From NCBI RefSeq assembly GCF_900119155.1, contig NZ_FPIR01000011.1, positions 1-64,000 of the forward strand: a DNA stretch of 64,000 nt, in the 5' to 3' direction. Positions 16,214 through 24,670 of the stretch are shown in pieces. This stretch comes from Ruminococcus sp. YE71 (GTDB lineage Bacteria > Bacillota > Clostridia > Oscillospirales > Ruminococcaceae). The notes below the pieces were generated by a model that searched no databases, was not told the origin of the DNA, and worked only from the letters and a program-made list of their open reading frames with translations. The translations under genes and the position numbers were made by a program. Position 1 is the first letter of the stretch, and each line of letters begins with the position of its first letter.

Positions 16214-17272
16214 ATGACTGATCTGAGTAATGGCATAAAACGCGGTATAGCGTTTTTTGTGATGGCGGCGGCGCTGATAATCTTCGGGCTTCCGCTGTGC
16301 GCTCATGCCGATGCTTACGCCCTGCTTTCTGTCCCCGACAGTATCGGCAGGGGCGGCGAGTTCACGGTAGAGGTGACATTTTCGGCTGACGGGAATATCG
16401 GTACGATACACGGCACCCTCGGCTATTCCGAACAGGATATCGAGTTCGTGAGATCGCAGTACGCAAGCGGGGGCGGCGGTATCGTCACGCTCACGGCTTT
16501 TCCGCAGTCACCGTCTTCGGAGCTGACCGTTACGCTGACCTTCAGGGCTCTGCGCCCAGGCAGTTCGCAGATTACGCTGACCAACGGTTCGGTGATGTCT
16601 CCCGACGGCATAATGCTGGGCGGAGGTATCTCGGCGAGCGCCGCCGCTGAGGTTTCGGGCGTTGCCGATGACAGCGATGTGAGTCAGGTCGCGGATGACA
16701 GCTCGCTGCCCGACGCGCTCAAAGCTACCCTTGCAACGCTGACCGTGAGCGAGGGACAGCTTGTACCCGCGTTTTCGCCGGGCATATACGATTATACCGT
16801 GACGCTGCCGCATGAGGTGGATTACGTCGGCATCGATGCCGAGCCTCTCGGAAAGTACGATACTATATGGTTCGAGGGTTCGGAGTATCTGGCTGACGGC
16901 AGCACCCTCAGGACTATCACCGTGACTACCCCTGACGGGGCTGTTTCAAACGTGTACACCGTCAACATCATCAGACTGTCCGAAAACGGCAGCGTGGAGA
17001 GCGAAACCGAAGCTCTGACCGACAGCACTGACGGGTCGGAGGCTGAGACCGTGTCCCTTACGGGCTCGGGAAACGAAGCGGCTATACAGTCGGCGGCGAA
17101 TTCCGTGTCGCCCCGTCCAAAGGGTCGGAACACCTCGTCGGAGGCTCAGGAGCCCGAGACCATGCACGACAAGCTGATGCCCATACTCATCGCGGCGATG
17201 GCGGTCATCGTGCTGCTGGCGGCACTTCTGGCAGTACGCATCCGCACACGCTCGAAGAACAAACTGAAATAA
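16214..17272 (+). CDS. Membrane-anchored surface protein with cohesin-like and cadherin-like domains
   Basis: A 352-residue protein with a signal peptide (residues 1-33, cleavage after CAHADA), a beta domain at about 34-135 that starts VPDSIGRGGEFTVEVTF and resembles cohesin folds, a linker, a cadherin-like beta-sandwich at about 175-255 (LATLTVSEGQLVPAFSPGIY), a Ser/Thr/Glu-rich stretch, and one C-terminal membrane helix (about 323-343) followed by a basic tail. It is therefore outside the cell and anchored. Cohesins bind dockerins in cellulosomes, but a cohesin-like fold alone does not prove this. No other adhesion gene is adjacent. Confidence 0.7.
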   Translation: MTDLSNGIKRGIAFFVMAAALIIFGLPLCAHADAYALLSVPDSIGRGGEFTVEVTFSADGNIGTIHGTLGYSEQDIEFVRSQYASGGGGIVTLTAFPQSPSSELTVTLTFRALRPGSSQITLTNGSVMSPDGIMLGGGISASAAAEVSGVADDSDVSQVADDSSLPDALKATLATLTVSEGQLVPAFSPGIYDYTVTLPHEVDYVGIDAEPLGKYDTIWFEGSEYLADGSTLRTITVTTPDGAVSNVYTVNIIRLSENGSVESETEALTDSTDGSEAETVSLTGSGNEAAIQSAANSVSPRPKGRNTSSEAQEPETMHDKLMPILIAAMAVIVLLAALLAVRIRTRSKNKLK

Positions 17273-17326
17273 CCATACACCGCAGGGTCTGAGGCTCATG
17301 CGGTGTTTTGCTGAGGGAGTGGACTT

Positions 17327-17770
17327 ATGAATGGATATATGAAGGCGGCGGTCGAAGAGGCAAGGTACGGCATCCGCGAGGGTCACGGCGGTCCTTTCGG
17401 GTGCGTCATCGTGAAGGACGGACGCATCGTCGGCAGGGGTCACAACGAGGTCATAAGGCAGAACGACCCCACCTGCCACGGCGAGATAATGGCGATAAAG
17501 GAAGCCTGCAAGACCCTCGGGACTTTCGACCTGACGGGCTGCGAGCTGTACACGACGGCTCAGCCCTGCCCGATGTGCGCGGGTGCGGTGCTGTGGGCGA
17601 ACATCTCGAAGGTGTACTACGGCTGCAATATCTCGGACACAGAGGAGATCGGCTTTCGGGACAAGAAGTTTTTCAGCGAGCCCTTCGATATCTCCGAGGA
17701 GCTTGACCGTGCGGAGTGCCTTGAGCTTTTCCGCGAGTACGCGTCCCTGCCCGAAAAAAAGAATTACTGA
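17327..17770 (+). CDS. Nucleoside/guanine deaminase family protein
   Basis: A 147-residue zinc-dependent deaminase of the cytidine/deoxycytidylate deaminase fold. The zinc site is intact: HGEIMAI (His and catalytic Glu) and PCPMCAG (two Cys). The N-terminal MKAAVEEARYGI followed by GGPFGCVIVKDG and the EIGFRDKKFF stretch fit guanine deaminases of the GuaD type better than tRNA adenosine deaminase TadA, which would convert guanine to xanthine. Substrate assignment is by resemblance only. Confidence 0.85.
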   Translation: MNGYMKAAVEEARYGIREGHGGPFGCVIVKDGRIVGRGHNEVIRQNDPTCHGEIMAIKEACKTLGTFDLTGCELYTTAQPCPMCAGAVLWANISKVYYGCNISDTEEIGFRDKKFFSEPFDISEELDRAECLELFREYASLPEKKNY

Positions 17771-17815
17771 AAAAATCCCGAAAGAGCATTCAGCACTCTT
17801 TCGGGATTTTTTTTA
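17771..17815. terminator. Bidirectional terminator between deaminase and LCP genes
   Basis: A perfect 16-bp stem (17771-17786 with 17796-17811), A-rich on one side and T-rich on the other, between two convergent genes. Confidence 0.9.
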
Positions 17816-19405
17816 TCACTCGATATTCTGCTTCTTTTCCTTGCTGCTGTCGTCAAGTTCGATGGAGCCGTAAACAAGCTTCTTGAACATCTGCGCATTG
17901 GTCGGGAAGTCAACGCTCAGAACGTCCATTCCGTTGATTACCTGATTGGTGTAGGTATCGTCGGCGGGAACTCTGAGCTCCTGTATCTTGTAGTTGCGGT
18001 AGTCCAGCATATCTATGAGCAGCTGTGCCATTTCCGTACTGGTGACATCTGTTTTTATCTGGGGGAATATCTTGTTTGCGAGTCTGTCCATATCCACCAG
18101 CGACATCGAGCGCGATTTCTTTATCATCTCTGCGATGACCTTGCGCTGACGTTCGGTACGCTCCCAGTCGGAGTTGCCGACGTGTCTGAGTCTCGCGTAA
18201 GCGAGAGCCTGGTTGCCGTTGAGGTGGAGATCTCCGCCCTTCTTGATGTAGTCGGTACCCTTCTTGTTGTGCAGGTACTTGTTCTGCTCGTCGAGAGGGT
18301 TCTGCATACCGCGTGTATTGTCGCCGTTGGGGTCAGCGTCGGGGTAGCCGTTCGCTTCATCATCGGAAACGTACATATCCAAGCCGCCCAGCGTGTCAAC
18401 GATGTCGATGAACACGTTGAAGTTCACGAGCACATATCTGTCTATCTTGACGTTGAGGTAGTTCTCGATGGTGGATCTGGTCAGCTTTATGCCGCCGTAA
18501 TGATACGCCGCATTGATGCGCGAGTACCACCAGTAGCCGTTTTCGTCCTCGAAGCCCACATAGCAGTCTCTCATGACCGAGGTCTGTGTGATGGTCTTAT
18601 CCTTGGTATTGACGGATATTATCATCATAACGTCGGTATTTCCCGTACTCTCCTCGGCGGTATCTCTCAGGTCTTCGCCTATCAGCAGGATATTCATAAC
18701 ATCCTTGTTGGAGATTTTCTCAGCCTGAGCGGTCAGTTCCTTGAGCTTCTGGTCCTCGGAGACCTTATCGAGAGTATCGGGGCGTGAGAAATCAACATCT
18801 GAGTAAACCATAGCCTCGGAGGTCGTTCTGTCCTTATGATCTCGGTCGAACAGTCCGAAGTAGTGCCACAGTATCAGCACCACGACGAGTGCGAGTATCA
18901 GCAGCAGGATAAGTATCAGTGCCGCGACTGTCAGCGCCTGCTTCTTGGTGAAGCCGCCTTTCTTGCCGCTATTTTGGGTCTCGGGCTGAGTTTTTTTGTC
19001 TGTGGAGTGTTTTCCGAAGTCAAGGTCGTTCTTTGGCTTGTTCTGTTTTGGATTGTCGCTGTGATGAGCGGCGGAGCCTGTTCTGTGATGCGTCTGATGA
19101 CCGCTCTGCGGGGGTCTTTTCTTTACGGGAGCGCCGTCCTTGCTTCTGTGGTGCGACGAGTGTGACGAACCGCTGCTGTGGGGACGCTGACCGCTGTGAG
19201 GTCTGCCGCTGCTGTCTGAGCCCGACGGTCTTTTCTGCGGCGGACGCTTTTGTACGTTCGGCGAAGACTGACCGTTCCCTGACGCAGACCGTTTTTCGCC
19301 TGAGGGCTGCGGAGAGCGTTTGGGCTTTGTACTGTCCGCGGCTTCGGGAGCAGGCTTTTTCGGGCTGCTGCCTTCGTTCGCGGGCAGGTCATTTCTTTCT
19401 GACAA
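17816..19405 (-). CDS. LytR-CpsA-Psr (LCP) family cell-wall ligase
   Basis: A 529-residue membrane protein. Residues 1-150 are a low-complexity cytoplasmic region rich in Ser, Pro, Lys, His and Gln; one membrane helix follows (about 155-185); the rest is the extracellular LCP domain, with NILLIGEDLRD, the conserved arginine in SVMRDCYV, and LAYARLRH followed by DWERTERQR. LCP enzymes attach teichoic acid or polysaccharide from a lipid carrier to peptidoglycan. Translation starts at TTG (19403-19405), since AGGAGG lies 8 bases upstream and the nearby ATG is in another frame. The disordered N-tail is unusually long for the family. Confidence 0.9.
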   Translation of the reverse strand: MSERNDLPANEGSSPKKPAPEAADSTKPKRSPQPSGEKRSASGNGQSSPNVQKRPPQKRPSGSDSSGRPHSGQRPHSSGSSHSSHHRSKDGAPVKKRPPQSGHQTHHRTGSAAHHSDNPKQNKPKNDLDFGKHSTDKKTQPETQNSGKKGGFTKKQALTVAALILILLLILALVVVLILWHYFGLFDRDHKDRTTSEAMVYSDVDFSRPDTLDKVSEDQKLKELTAQAEKISNKDVMNILLIGEDLRDTAEESTGNTDVMMIISVNTKDKTITQTSVMRDCYVGFEDENGYWWYSRINAAYHYGGIKLTRSTIENYLNVKIDRYVLVNFNVFIDIVDTLGGLDMYVSDDEANGYPDADPNGDNTRGMQNPLDEQNKYLHNKKGTDYIKKGGDLHLNGNQALAYARLRHVGNSDWERTERQRKVIAEMIKKSRSMSLVDMDRLANKIFPQIKTDVTSTEMAQLLIDMLDYRNYKIQELRVPADDTYTNQVINGMDVLSVDFPTNAQMFKKLVYGSIELDDSSKEKKQNIE

Positions 19406-19495
19406 GCTGCCATCCTCCTTTCGGATGTGTATTATATATATTATATGTGATATATTCTAATGTATATACTGCATCATTATAGCAGTAGTATTAAT

Positions 19496-19524
19496 ATTAT
19501 ACCCCAATTTGTCCAAAAAAACAA
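19496..19524 (-). promoter_or_regulatory. Possible LCP gene promoter
   Basis: Minus strand: TTGTTT (19519-19524), a 17-base spacer, TATAAT (19496-19501). The -35 box is weak, and a second TATAAT lies nearer the gene. Confidence 0.4.
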
Positions 19525-19597
19525 CTTGCAATTTCGACAAATTTGAAAACATTTATCGTCAGCTTTTTATTTATTTCCCAGTTTTACGCAGAAAACG

Positions 19598-19630
19598 GGC
19601 ATTCGGGTGCGATATTCGTTCCCGAATGCC
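19598..19630. repeat. Perfect 10-bp inverted repeat in the LCP/LysR intergenic region
   Basis: GGCATTCGGG (19598-19607) and CCCGAATGCC (19621-19630) with a 13-base loop. It is not followed by a T-run on either strand and lies upstream of both flanking genes, so a terminator role is unlikely. Confidence 0.6.
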
Positions 19631-19647
19631 GAGGGGCTCCTGCCCAC

Positions 19648-19676
19648 TTGATTTATGGGACGCGATGTGTTACAAT
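19648..19676 (+). promoter_or_regulatory. Promoter of the small ORF-LysR unit
   Basis: TTGATT (19648-19653), a 17-base spacer, and TACAAT (19671-19676). Confidence 0.6.
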
Positions 19677-19718
19677 AATATCATCGGCGGACTTTTTCGG
19701 GGAAAAGGAGATGACATC

Positions 19719-19862
19719 ATGCGAAAGTGCGAGGTATATATGCACGGTCAGGTGCCGCAGACGCATTCGTTCCTGCTGAGGGACGGCTTTCTCGGACCCG
19801 CCGAAGCTGAGCGAGGTAAATGCCCTGTTCGGCAGATGATTTCAGGAGATGGGGACCTATGA
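19719..19862 (+). CDS. Small 47-residue protein translationally coupled to LysR
   Basis: The ATG follows an AAGGAG site by 8 bases, and the stop overlaps the LysR start as ATGA. The peptide begins MRKCEVYMHGQVPQTHSF and contains two cysteines and no membrane segment. I do not recognise it. The good ribosome site and the overlap argue that it is translated, either as a small protein or as a device to couple translation into the regulator gene. Confidence 0.5.
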   Translation: MRKCEVYMHGQVPQTHSFLLRDGFLGPAEAERGKCPVRQMISGDGDL

Positions 19863-20770
19863 CATTACAGCAGTTGAGATACATTATCGAGATAGCCGAG
19901 ACGGGCTCGATAACCATGGCGGCACAGAGACTTTTCATCGCTCAGCCGAGCCTTTCAAAGTCTGTCGCCGAGCTTGAAAAGGAGATGGGCATAACCATCT
20001 TCAACCGAAGCAACAGGGGCGTGTACCTGTCGGAGGACGGCACGAAGTTCCTTTCCTATGCGCGGCAGATAGTCGAGCAGACCGAGCTTCTCGAGAACGA
20101 GTACAAGTCCGCGCCGCCGCCGAGACGGGTGTTCGCGGTGTCCGCACAGCACTACGCCTTCGTGGTCAACGCCTTTGTTGAGCTTGTGCGTGAGTACGGC
20201 AGGAGCAGGTATGAGTTCACTCTGCGCGAGCTCAAGACCGCCGAGATAATCGAGGACATCCGCACCCACCGAAGCGACATCGGCATACTGTTCCTGAGCA
20301 GTTTCAACCGCGAGGTCATCAGGCACATCCTGCAAAGTGAGGACATCCGCTTCGAGAAGCTGTTCACCGCACTGCCCCACGTTTTCGTGAGCAAGGACAA
20401 TCCCCTCGTCGGGAAAAAGAGCGTCACCCTCAGCGACCTGCGTGACTTCCCGCGGCTGACCTACGACCAGGGTGTGAAGAATTCCTTCTATTTCGCGGAG
20501 GAGCTGCACATCACCGAGGAGAGCCCGAAGAACATCGTGGTCTCCGACCGTGCGACCCTGTTCAATCTGCTGATAGGACTTGACGGCTACACCATCTCGT
20601 CGGGCATACTCAGCGCCGACCTCAACGGCGAGAACATCGTGGCTATCCCTCTCGAAAGCGATGAGCGCATGGACATCGGCTACATAACCACCACCGACCG
20701 CCCCATGAACGCCATGACACGCCGCTACCTCGAACACCTGACCGAGTACATCGAAAATTACAGTTCGTGA
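19859..20770 (+). CDS. LysR-family transcriptional regulator
   Basis: A 303-residue regulator with an N-terminal helix-turn-helix (MTLQQLRYIIEIAETGSI through about residue 60) and a periplasmic-binding-like effector domain. The ATG at 19859 is chosen because AGGAG lies about 10 bases upstream and an earlier in-frame ATG has none. The effector half (AVSAQHYAFVVNAFVEL) is closely similar in plan to the LysR at 23738, suggesting paralogs. It precedes metF and may control methionine or sulfur genes, but the target is not shown by the sequence. Confidence 0.9.
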   Translation: MTLQQLRYIIEIAETGSITMAAQRLFIAQPSLSKSVAELEKEMGITIFNRSNRGVYLSEDGTKFLSYARQIVEQTELLENEYKSAPPPRRVFAVSAQHYAFVVNAFVELVREYGRSRYEFTLRELKTAEIIEDIRTHRSDIGILFLSSFNREVIRHILQSEDIRFEKLFTALPHVFVSKDNPLVGKKSVTLSDLRDFPRLTYDQGVKNSFYFAEELHITEESPKNIVVSDRATLFNLLIGLDGYTISSGILSADLNGENIVAIPLESDERMDIGYITTTDRPMNAMTRRYLEHLTEYIENYSS

Positions 20771-20808
20771 TATAGCTTCAGGCTATGGCAGATCATGAAA
20801 AATCGGTA

Positions 20809-20838
20809 TTAACACATTCACGGAAGATATGTTATAAT
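20809..20838 (+). promoter_or_regulatory. metF promoter
   Basis: TTAACA (20809-20814), an 18-base spacer, and a perfect TATAAT (20833-20838), 33 bases before the metF start. Confidence 0.7.
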
Positions 20839-20871
20839 AATAAGGCACAAAACATATCGGAGGAATGGGAA

Positions 20872-21729
20872 ATGAAAACGGCTGATATCTTCAACAGAAA
20901 AAAGGTCTTTTCACTGGAAATATTTCCGCCTAAGCCAAGCGCGGATGAGAGCGTTATCTACGATACTCTCGATAAGCTGACGGATATCGAGCCCGATTTC
21001 ATCAGCGTGACCTACGGCGCAGGCGGCGGAAAGAACGGAAGCAAGACCATAAGCATAGCGTCTGACATAGTTTCAAAGTACAGTACCACGAGCGTTGCGC
21101 ATCTGCCCTGCATCGACCTGACAAAGGATGAGGCGGCGGAGATACTCGACAGCATCACCGAGAACGGCATCGAGAACGTGCTGGCACTCAGGGGCGACAT
21201 CCCGGAGGGCGCCGAGGTGAAGGGAGATTTCCGTCACGCGGATGAGCTCGTGACCTTTATCCGCGAGAATTACGACCTGAACATCGTGGGGGCGTGCTAC
21301 CCCGAAGTGCATCCCGAAAGCAGGAACGCCGTTGACGATATACGGCACCTGAAACATAAGGTCGAGTGCGGAGTTGACCACCTGATAACTCAGCTTTTTC
21401 TCGACAACAGGCACTTCTACGACTTCCGCGAGAAAACACAGCTCGCAGGCATAAACATCCCCATCGAAGCAGGCATCATGCCCGTCACCAACAAACGTCA
21501 GATCGAACGCATGGTGAAACTCTGCGGAGTCGAACTGCCGAAAAAGTTCGTGAAGGTGCTCGACCGCTACGGCGACGACCGCCTTGCACTCCGCGACGCA
21601 GGCATAGCTTACGCAGTCGATCAGATAAACGACCTCGCAGCTGAGGGCGTGGACGGCATACACCTATATACAATGAATGACCCCTTCATAGCTCACAGGA
21701 TCTTCGACGCCGTCCACAACCTTATATAA
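20872..21729 (+). CDS. metF: Methylenetetrahydrofolate reductase
   Basis: A 285-residue TIM-barrel flavoenzyme that reduces 5,10-methylene-THF to 5-methyl-THF, the methyl donor for methionine synthesis. The N-terminal FSLEIFPPK, the DFISVTYGAGG stretch with the catalytic-region residues, LALRGD and the C-terminal GIHLYTMN are family motifs. The start at 20872 follows CGGAGGAA by a normal distance and directly gives the family N-terminus. It has its own promoter and terminator and follows a LysR gene in a methionine-related neighbourhood. Confidence 0.95.
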   Translation: MKTADIFNRKKVFSLEIFPPKPSADESVIYDTLDKLTDIEPDFISVTYGAGGGKNGSKTISIASDIVSKYSTTSVAHLPCIDLTKDEAAEILDSITENGIENVLALRGDIPEGAEVKGDFRHADELVTFIRENYDLNIVGACYPEVHPESRNAVDDIRHLKHKVECGVDHLITQLFLDNRHFYDFREKTQLAGINIPIEAGIMPVTNKRQIERMVKLCGVELPKKFVKVLDRYGDDRLALRDAGIAYAVDQINDLAAEGVDGIHLYTMNDPFIAHRIFDAVHNLI

Positions 21730-21732
21730 CAA

Positions 21733-21770
21733 AAAGGCACTCCGTCATCCCGACGCGAGTGCCTTTCTTT
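21733..21770 (+). terminator. metF terminator
   Basis: A perfect 10-bp stem (21733-21742 with 21757-21766) followed by CTTTCTTTTATTTT. Confidence 0.85.
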
Positions 21771-21794
21771 CTTTTATTTTATGAGTACGGGTCT

Positions 21795-21865
21795 TGAACG
21801 GGGGAAACTTTTCTGAAGAAAGGTTCTCCCCTGGACCCCCTTCCAAAGACTTTTAATACTTTTTG
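21795..21865. repeat. Dispersed repeat, copy B
   Basis: A stretch with GGGGGAAACTTTTCTGAAG, GGTTCTCCCC and GACCCCCTTCC, then AAAGACTTTT. Its reverse complement resembles the stretch after tmcAL. Such sequences are common between genes in ruminococci and relatives. It contains a self-complementary core (ACTTTTCTGAAGAAAGGT). Confidence 0.55.
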
Positions 21866-21960
21866 GCTTGTGGGTGTTTCTTCCTTAATTTGTGCAGGTA
21901 GGGAAGTTTGTAATTCTTCTTATTGGTGCGCTCCTTGCCAAAAAGACGTTCGATGGTGGT

Positions 21961-22163
21961 TTACGCTTCATTTTCGTTGTATGAGGACTCGCAGAGTTCC
22001 GAGAGGTCCCTTAAAAAATTCACGTCATCTGTCGAGAACATCAGACAGGATTCGGGTCTGCACTCGATTTACGGGTAGAGCTGTTCGGCGGCGGAACGGT
22101 TGATGAAGATGTACACACCGTCTGTATGACTCTTCGGTGAATTTTAAAGTGACGGTTTTGACA
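21961..22163 (-). pseudogene. Possible decayed gene remnant
   Basis: On the minus strand, two short frames read as protein-like sequence, joined by a frameshift and broken by a TAA: a first part with KTVTLKFTEESY, then DGVYIFINRSAAEQLYP, a stop, and IECRPESCLMFSTDDVNFL up to a final stop at 21961-21963. Composition and codon use look coding-like, but no start or family is recognised. The rest of 21770-22230 holds only the repeat above. Confidence 0.35.
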
Positions 22164-22230
22164 TTTTTGAGAAAAAGCAAAGGCACTTCTGTCTGCAAAT
22201 GACAAAAGTGCCTTGATAGGTTTAATGGAT

Positions 22231-23271
22231 TCAGCGGTGACGGCGGTCATGCCCTCTCTGTTTGTAGAAAGCGGTCTTGTCCTCGTACATGAACTTGTCG
22301 GCTGCCTGATAGAGACCCTCGGGGGTCAGGCTGCCGAAATCCGCACGGCAGGCAGTTCCCGCGGAGATGAATACTTCATTTATCAGCTCGCCTTTGTGTT
22401 TTTCGGCGTATTCTTTCATCTTCTTTATCTTGTCTGCGACCTTGTCCTTTTTGCCGTAGGTGAGTATAGCGAACTCGTCGCCGCCCATACGTGCGATAGT
22501 CACGTCCTTGCCGAATGCCTTTCTCGCAAATTCGGGAACGGAACATATCATCTCATCGCCTGCCGCGTGACCGAGGGTGTCATTAGTGCCTTTCAGCCCG
22601 TTCACGTCGATGACCGAAATGCAGAGGTCTTCCTTCACGACCTTCGGGTCTTCCAGCAGTTCGATGAAGTACTTTCGGTTGAAAGCGCCTGTCATGTCGT
22701 CCATGTAGACCTGCCGCCGCGTTACCTTGTAGTAGTACTCGGTGCTGAGCGCCATATACTGTGCCGTCACCGAATCGGCGATGAACAGTATCGGAAAACG
22801 GTGGATGAAATTGTCGGTGTAAAGGTCGGCGATATTCGAGCTGAGCGGTGAATAGAACAGCACCAGCACGAGTATCGTGAAATACAGGTTCATTCCGACG
22901 CCTATACTGAGACCGAAGAGACTAATGCTGAACAGCGGTATGAGCAGCACCCATAAAACGGCAAAGCCCTCATTTCCGCCCGAAATGGGGAAGACGGTGA
23001 AAACTCCCGTCAGCAGAAGCGCCATGATGATGGTAGAGGCGCGGATCTTTTTCAGAACGCCTGCCAGTATGCCCGTGAACGCAAAACCTGTCACAAGTAT
23101 TATTGAGGTAATGGTCATGAGCGTTGAATGCTTAATTATGTTCATCACAAGCATGATGCCTGCGGAAATGCAGACAATGACCGACATCGCGATATTCTTG
23201 TGGCGCTGACGCTTGCTGTCGTCATTGATCTTCATTGTGAGGACCGATATCATGTCAAGTATTCTTTTCAT
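22231..23271 (-). CDS. Membrane-bound diguanylate cyclase (GGDEF)
   Basis: A 346-residue protein with about five to six hydrophobic segments in residues 27-170 and a C-terminal GGDEF domain (about 185-340). The active-site loop reads MGGDEFAI, the canonical form, and MDDMTGAFNRKYF matches the domain start, so it is expected to make cyclic di-GMP from GTP at the membrane. No EAL domain is present and no inhibitory RxxD site is obvious. AAAGGTGT precedes the ATG. The membrane part probably senses an unknown signal. Confidence 0.88.
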   Translation of the reverse strand: MKRILDMISVLTMKINDDSKRQRHKNIAMSVIVCISAGIMLVMNIIKHSTLMTITSIILVTGFAFTGILAGVLKKIRASTIIMALLLTGVFTVFPISGGNEGFAVLWVLLIPLFSISLFGLSIGVGMNLYFTILVLVLFYSPLSSNIADLYTDNFIHRFPILFIADSVTAQYMALSTEYYYKVTRRQVYMDDMTGAFNRKYFIELLEDPKVVKEDLCISVIDVNGLKGTNDTLGHAAGDEMICSVPEFARKAFGKDVTIARMGGDEFAILTYGKKDKVADKIKKMKEYAEKHKGELINEVFISAGTACRADFGSLTPEGLYQAADKFMYEDKTAFYKQRGHDRRHR

Positions 23272-23509
23272 AGCACACCTTTAAATATGGTTTTTACTTA
23301 TACTTTATACAGCGTGGAGAAATTGCGTGAGTCCATGCGGCAGCATGGGCTATAATGTTATTATACCACATTTTAACATAACAGTCAATCGGATTTTGAG
23401 ATATTTTGTTCAAAAATTGCGAATGTGAGGCTTCTTTTTGGTAAAAAACACGAGTGGGGTATCGGGATCGGCTATTGATGGCGCTAATCAAAAACGATAA
23501 CCGAGATGC

Positions 23510-23538
23510 TTGACAATTCATATATGATATGTTACAAT
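23510..23538 (+). promoter_or_regulatory. Promoter of the leader-LysR-metA operon
   Basis: TTGACA (23510-23515), a 17-base spacer, and TACAAT (23533-23538), followed by a leader of about 190 bases. Confidence 0.8.
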
Positions 23539-23566
23539 TAGAAAAAAGCTATAGGAGCGTATTGTT

Positions 23567-23656
23567 ATGAAAAACATATCTGCTGAAAACAGAATAATGC
23601 TTATGCGCATGGTAAAACGCTTCTTGTCTGCTTTATCCTGCGCTGTTTTCACATGA
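23567..23656 (+). CDS. Met-rich leader peptide (29 residues)
   Basis: ATG at 23567 follows GGAG by 9 bases. The peptide reads MKNISAENRIMLMRMVKRFL and then SALSCAVFT. Three methionines at positions 11, 13 and 15 lie within five codons. The TGA stop sits in the loop of a perfect 8-bp hairpin (23645-23652 with 23657-23664), and an intrinsic terminator lies 31 bases downstream, before the LysR-metA genes. This is the layout of ribosome-mediated attenuation sensing charged tRNA-Met; the mechanism is inferred. Confidence 0.6.
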   Translation: MKNISAENRIMLMRMVKRFLSALSCAVFT

Positions 23657-23687
23657 GTGAAAACGCTAAACATCGATAATAACAGGC

Positions 23688-23723
23688 AGCGGAAGTGATG
23701 AGTATGGTCGCTTCCGCTTTTTT
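23688..23723 (+). terminator. Leader terminator (putative attenuator) before LysR-metA
   Basis: AGCGGAAG (23688-23695) pairs with CTTCCGCT (23711-23718), followed by TTTTT. It lies between the promoter and the LysR gene, so it would stop most transcripts unless antitermination occurs. Confidence 0.75.
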
Positions 23724-23737
23724 AACGGAGTGATAAA

Positions 23738-24670
23738 ATGACGATACAGCAGCTCTGCTATGCGATAACTATCGCGGAGTGCGGTTCGATGAACAAGGCT
23801 TCTGAGAAGCTGTTCATATCGCAGCCGACCCTCACGGGGGCGATAAAAGACCTTGAATCGGAGATAGGCATCAGCATCTTCCTGCGCACCCACAAGGGCG
23901 TGATACCCACAGCCGAGGGCGGCGATTTCATCGAACGCGCAAAAGGCATCTACGACCAGCTGAGGCTGTTGCAGGAGAGCTATGCGGATAAATCCACGCT
24001 GCGCCGCAGGTTCAGCGTCTCGACACAGCACTACTCCTTTGCGGTCAAGGCGTTCGTCGAGATGGCGAAGCGGTTCGATATCTCGGAGTACGAGTTCGCC
24101 ATCTTCGAGACCGAGACCATGAACGTCATCAACGACGTGGCTCGTCTCAGGAGCGAGATAGGCATACTCTACATGAACAACCTCAACCGCCGCGCGATTA
24201 CGAAACTGCTCGGCGAGCACGAGCTCATCTTTCACGAGCTGATAAAATGCCGTGCCTACGTTTACCTCTGGAAAGAGCATCCCCTCGCGCACGAAAGTTC
24301 CATCAGCCTTGCACAGCTTGAGCCGTATCCCTGCCTTTCGTTCAGGCAGAGCGGCGGTGACGGCAGTTTTTTCGCGGAGGAGATACTCAGTGAGAACATC
24401 TACCCCCGTACCATCAAGGCCAGCGACCGCGCAACGATGCTGAACCTGATGATAGGTCTGAACGGCTACACCCTCTGTTCGGGGATAATCTCGGAGGAGC
24501 TCAACGGCGAGAGCTGTGTGGTGGTGCCCTTCCGCGACGACGACGAAAACCCCAACAGCATAATGGAGATAGGCTACATAACCAAGAAATACAGCGTGCT
24601 CAGCGAAATGGGCGGGCACTATATAGATGAGATAAAAAAATATCTCAGCACTGTGAAGGAGGAATCATAA
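23738..24670 (+). CDS. LysR-family regulator, likely of methionine/sulfur genes
   Basis: A 310-residue LysR protein: winged helix at residues 1-60 (MTIQQLCYAITIAECGSM) and effector-binding domain beyond residue 90 (SVSTQHYSFAVKAFVEM). It shares the QHY-F-V stretch with the LysR at 19859. Its stop codon overlaps the metA start by one base (TAATG), so the two are co-translated from one mRNA. Context suggests control of metA and of the convergent cysK-nitrogenase-like operon, with a sulfur metabolite as the effector; this is inference. Confidence 0.9.
   Translation: MTIQQLCYAITIAECGSMNKASEKLFISQPTLTGAIKDLESEIGISIFLRTHKGVIPTAEGGDFIERAKGIYDQLRLLQESYADKSTLRRRFSVSTQHYSFAVKAFVEMAKRFDISEYEFAIFETETMNVINDVARLRSEIGILYMNNLNRRAITKLLGEHELIFHELIKCRAYVYLWKEHPLAHESSISLAQLEPYPCLSFRQSGGDGSFFAEEILSENIYPRTIKASDRATMLNLMIGLNGYTLCSGIISEELNGESCVVVPFRDDDENPNSIMEIGYITKKYSVLSEMGGHYIDEIKKYLSTVKEES

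Noticed and set aside
18000-19400. CRISPR array or tandem repeats in the low-complexity part of the LCP gene
   Set aside because: The repeats are irregular codon-level Ser/Pro/Lys/His runs with no constant repeat-spacer pattern. No CRISPR array was seen anywhere in the window.
20785-20872. Upstream ATG of the metF frame as its start
   Set aside because: It has no ribosome site and lies before the promoter -10 box; the ATG at 20872 gives the family N-terminus.
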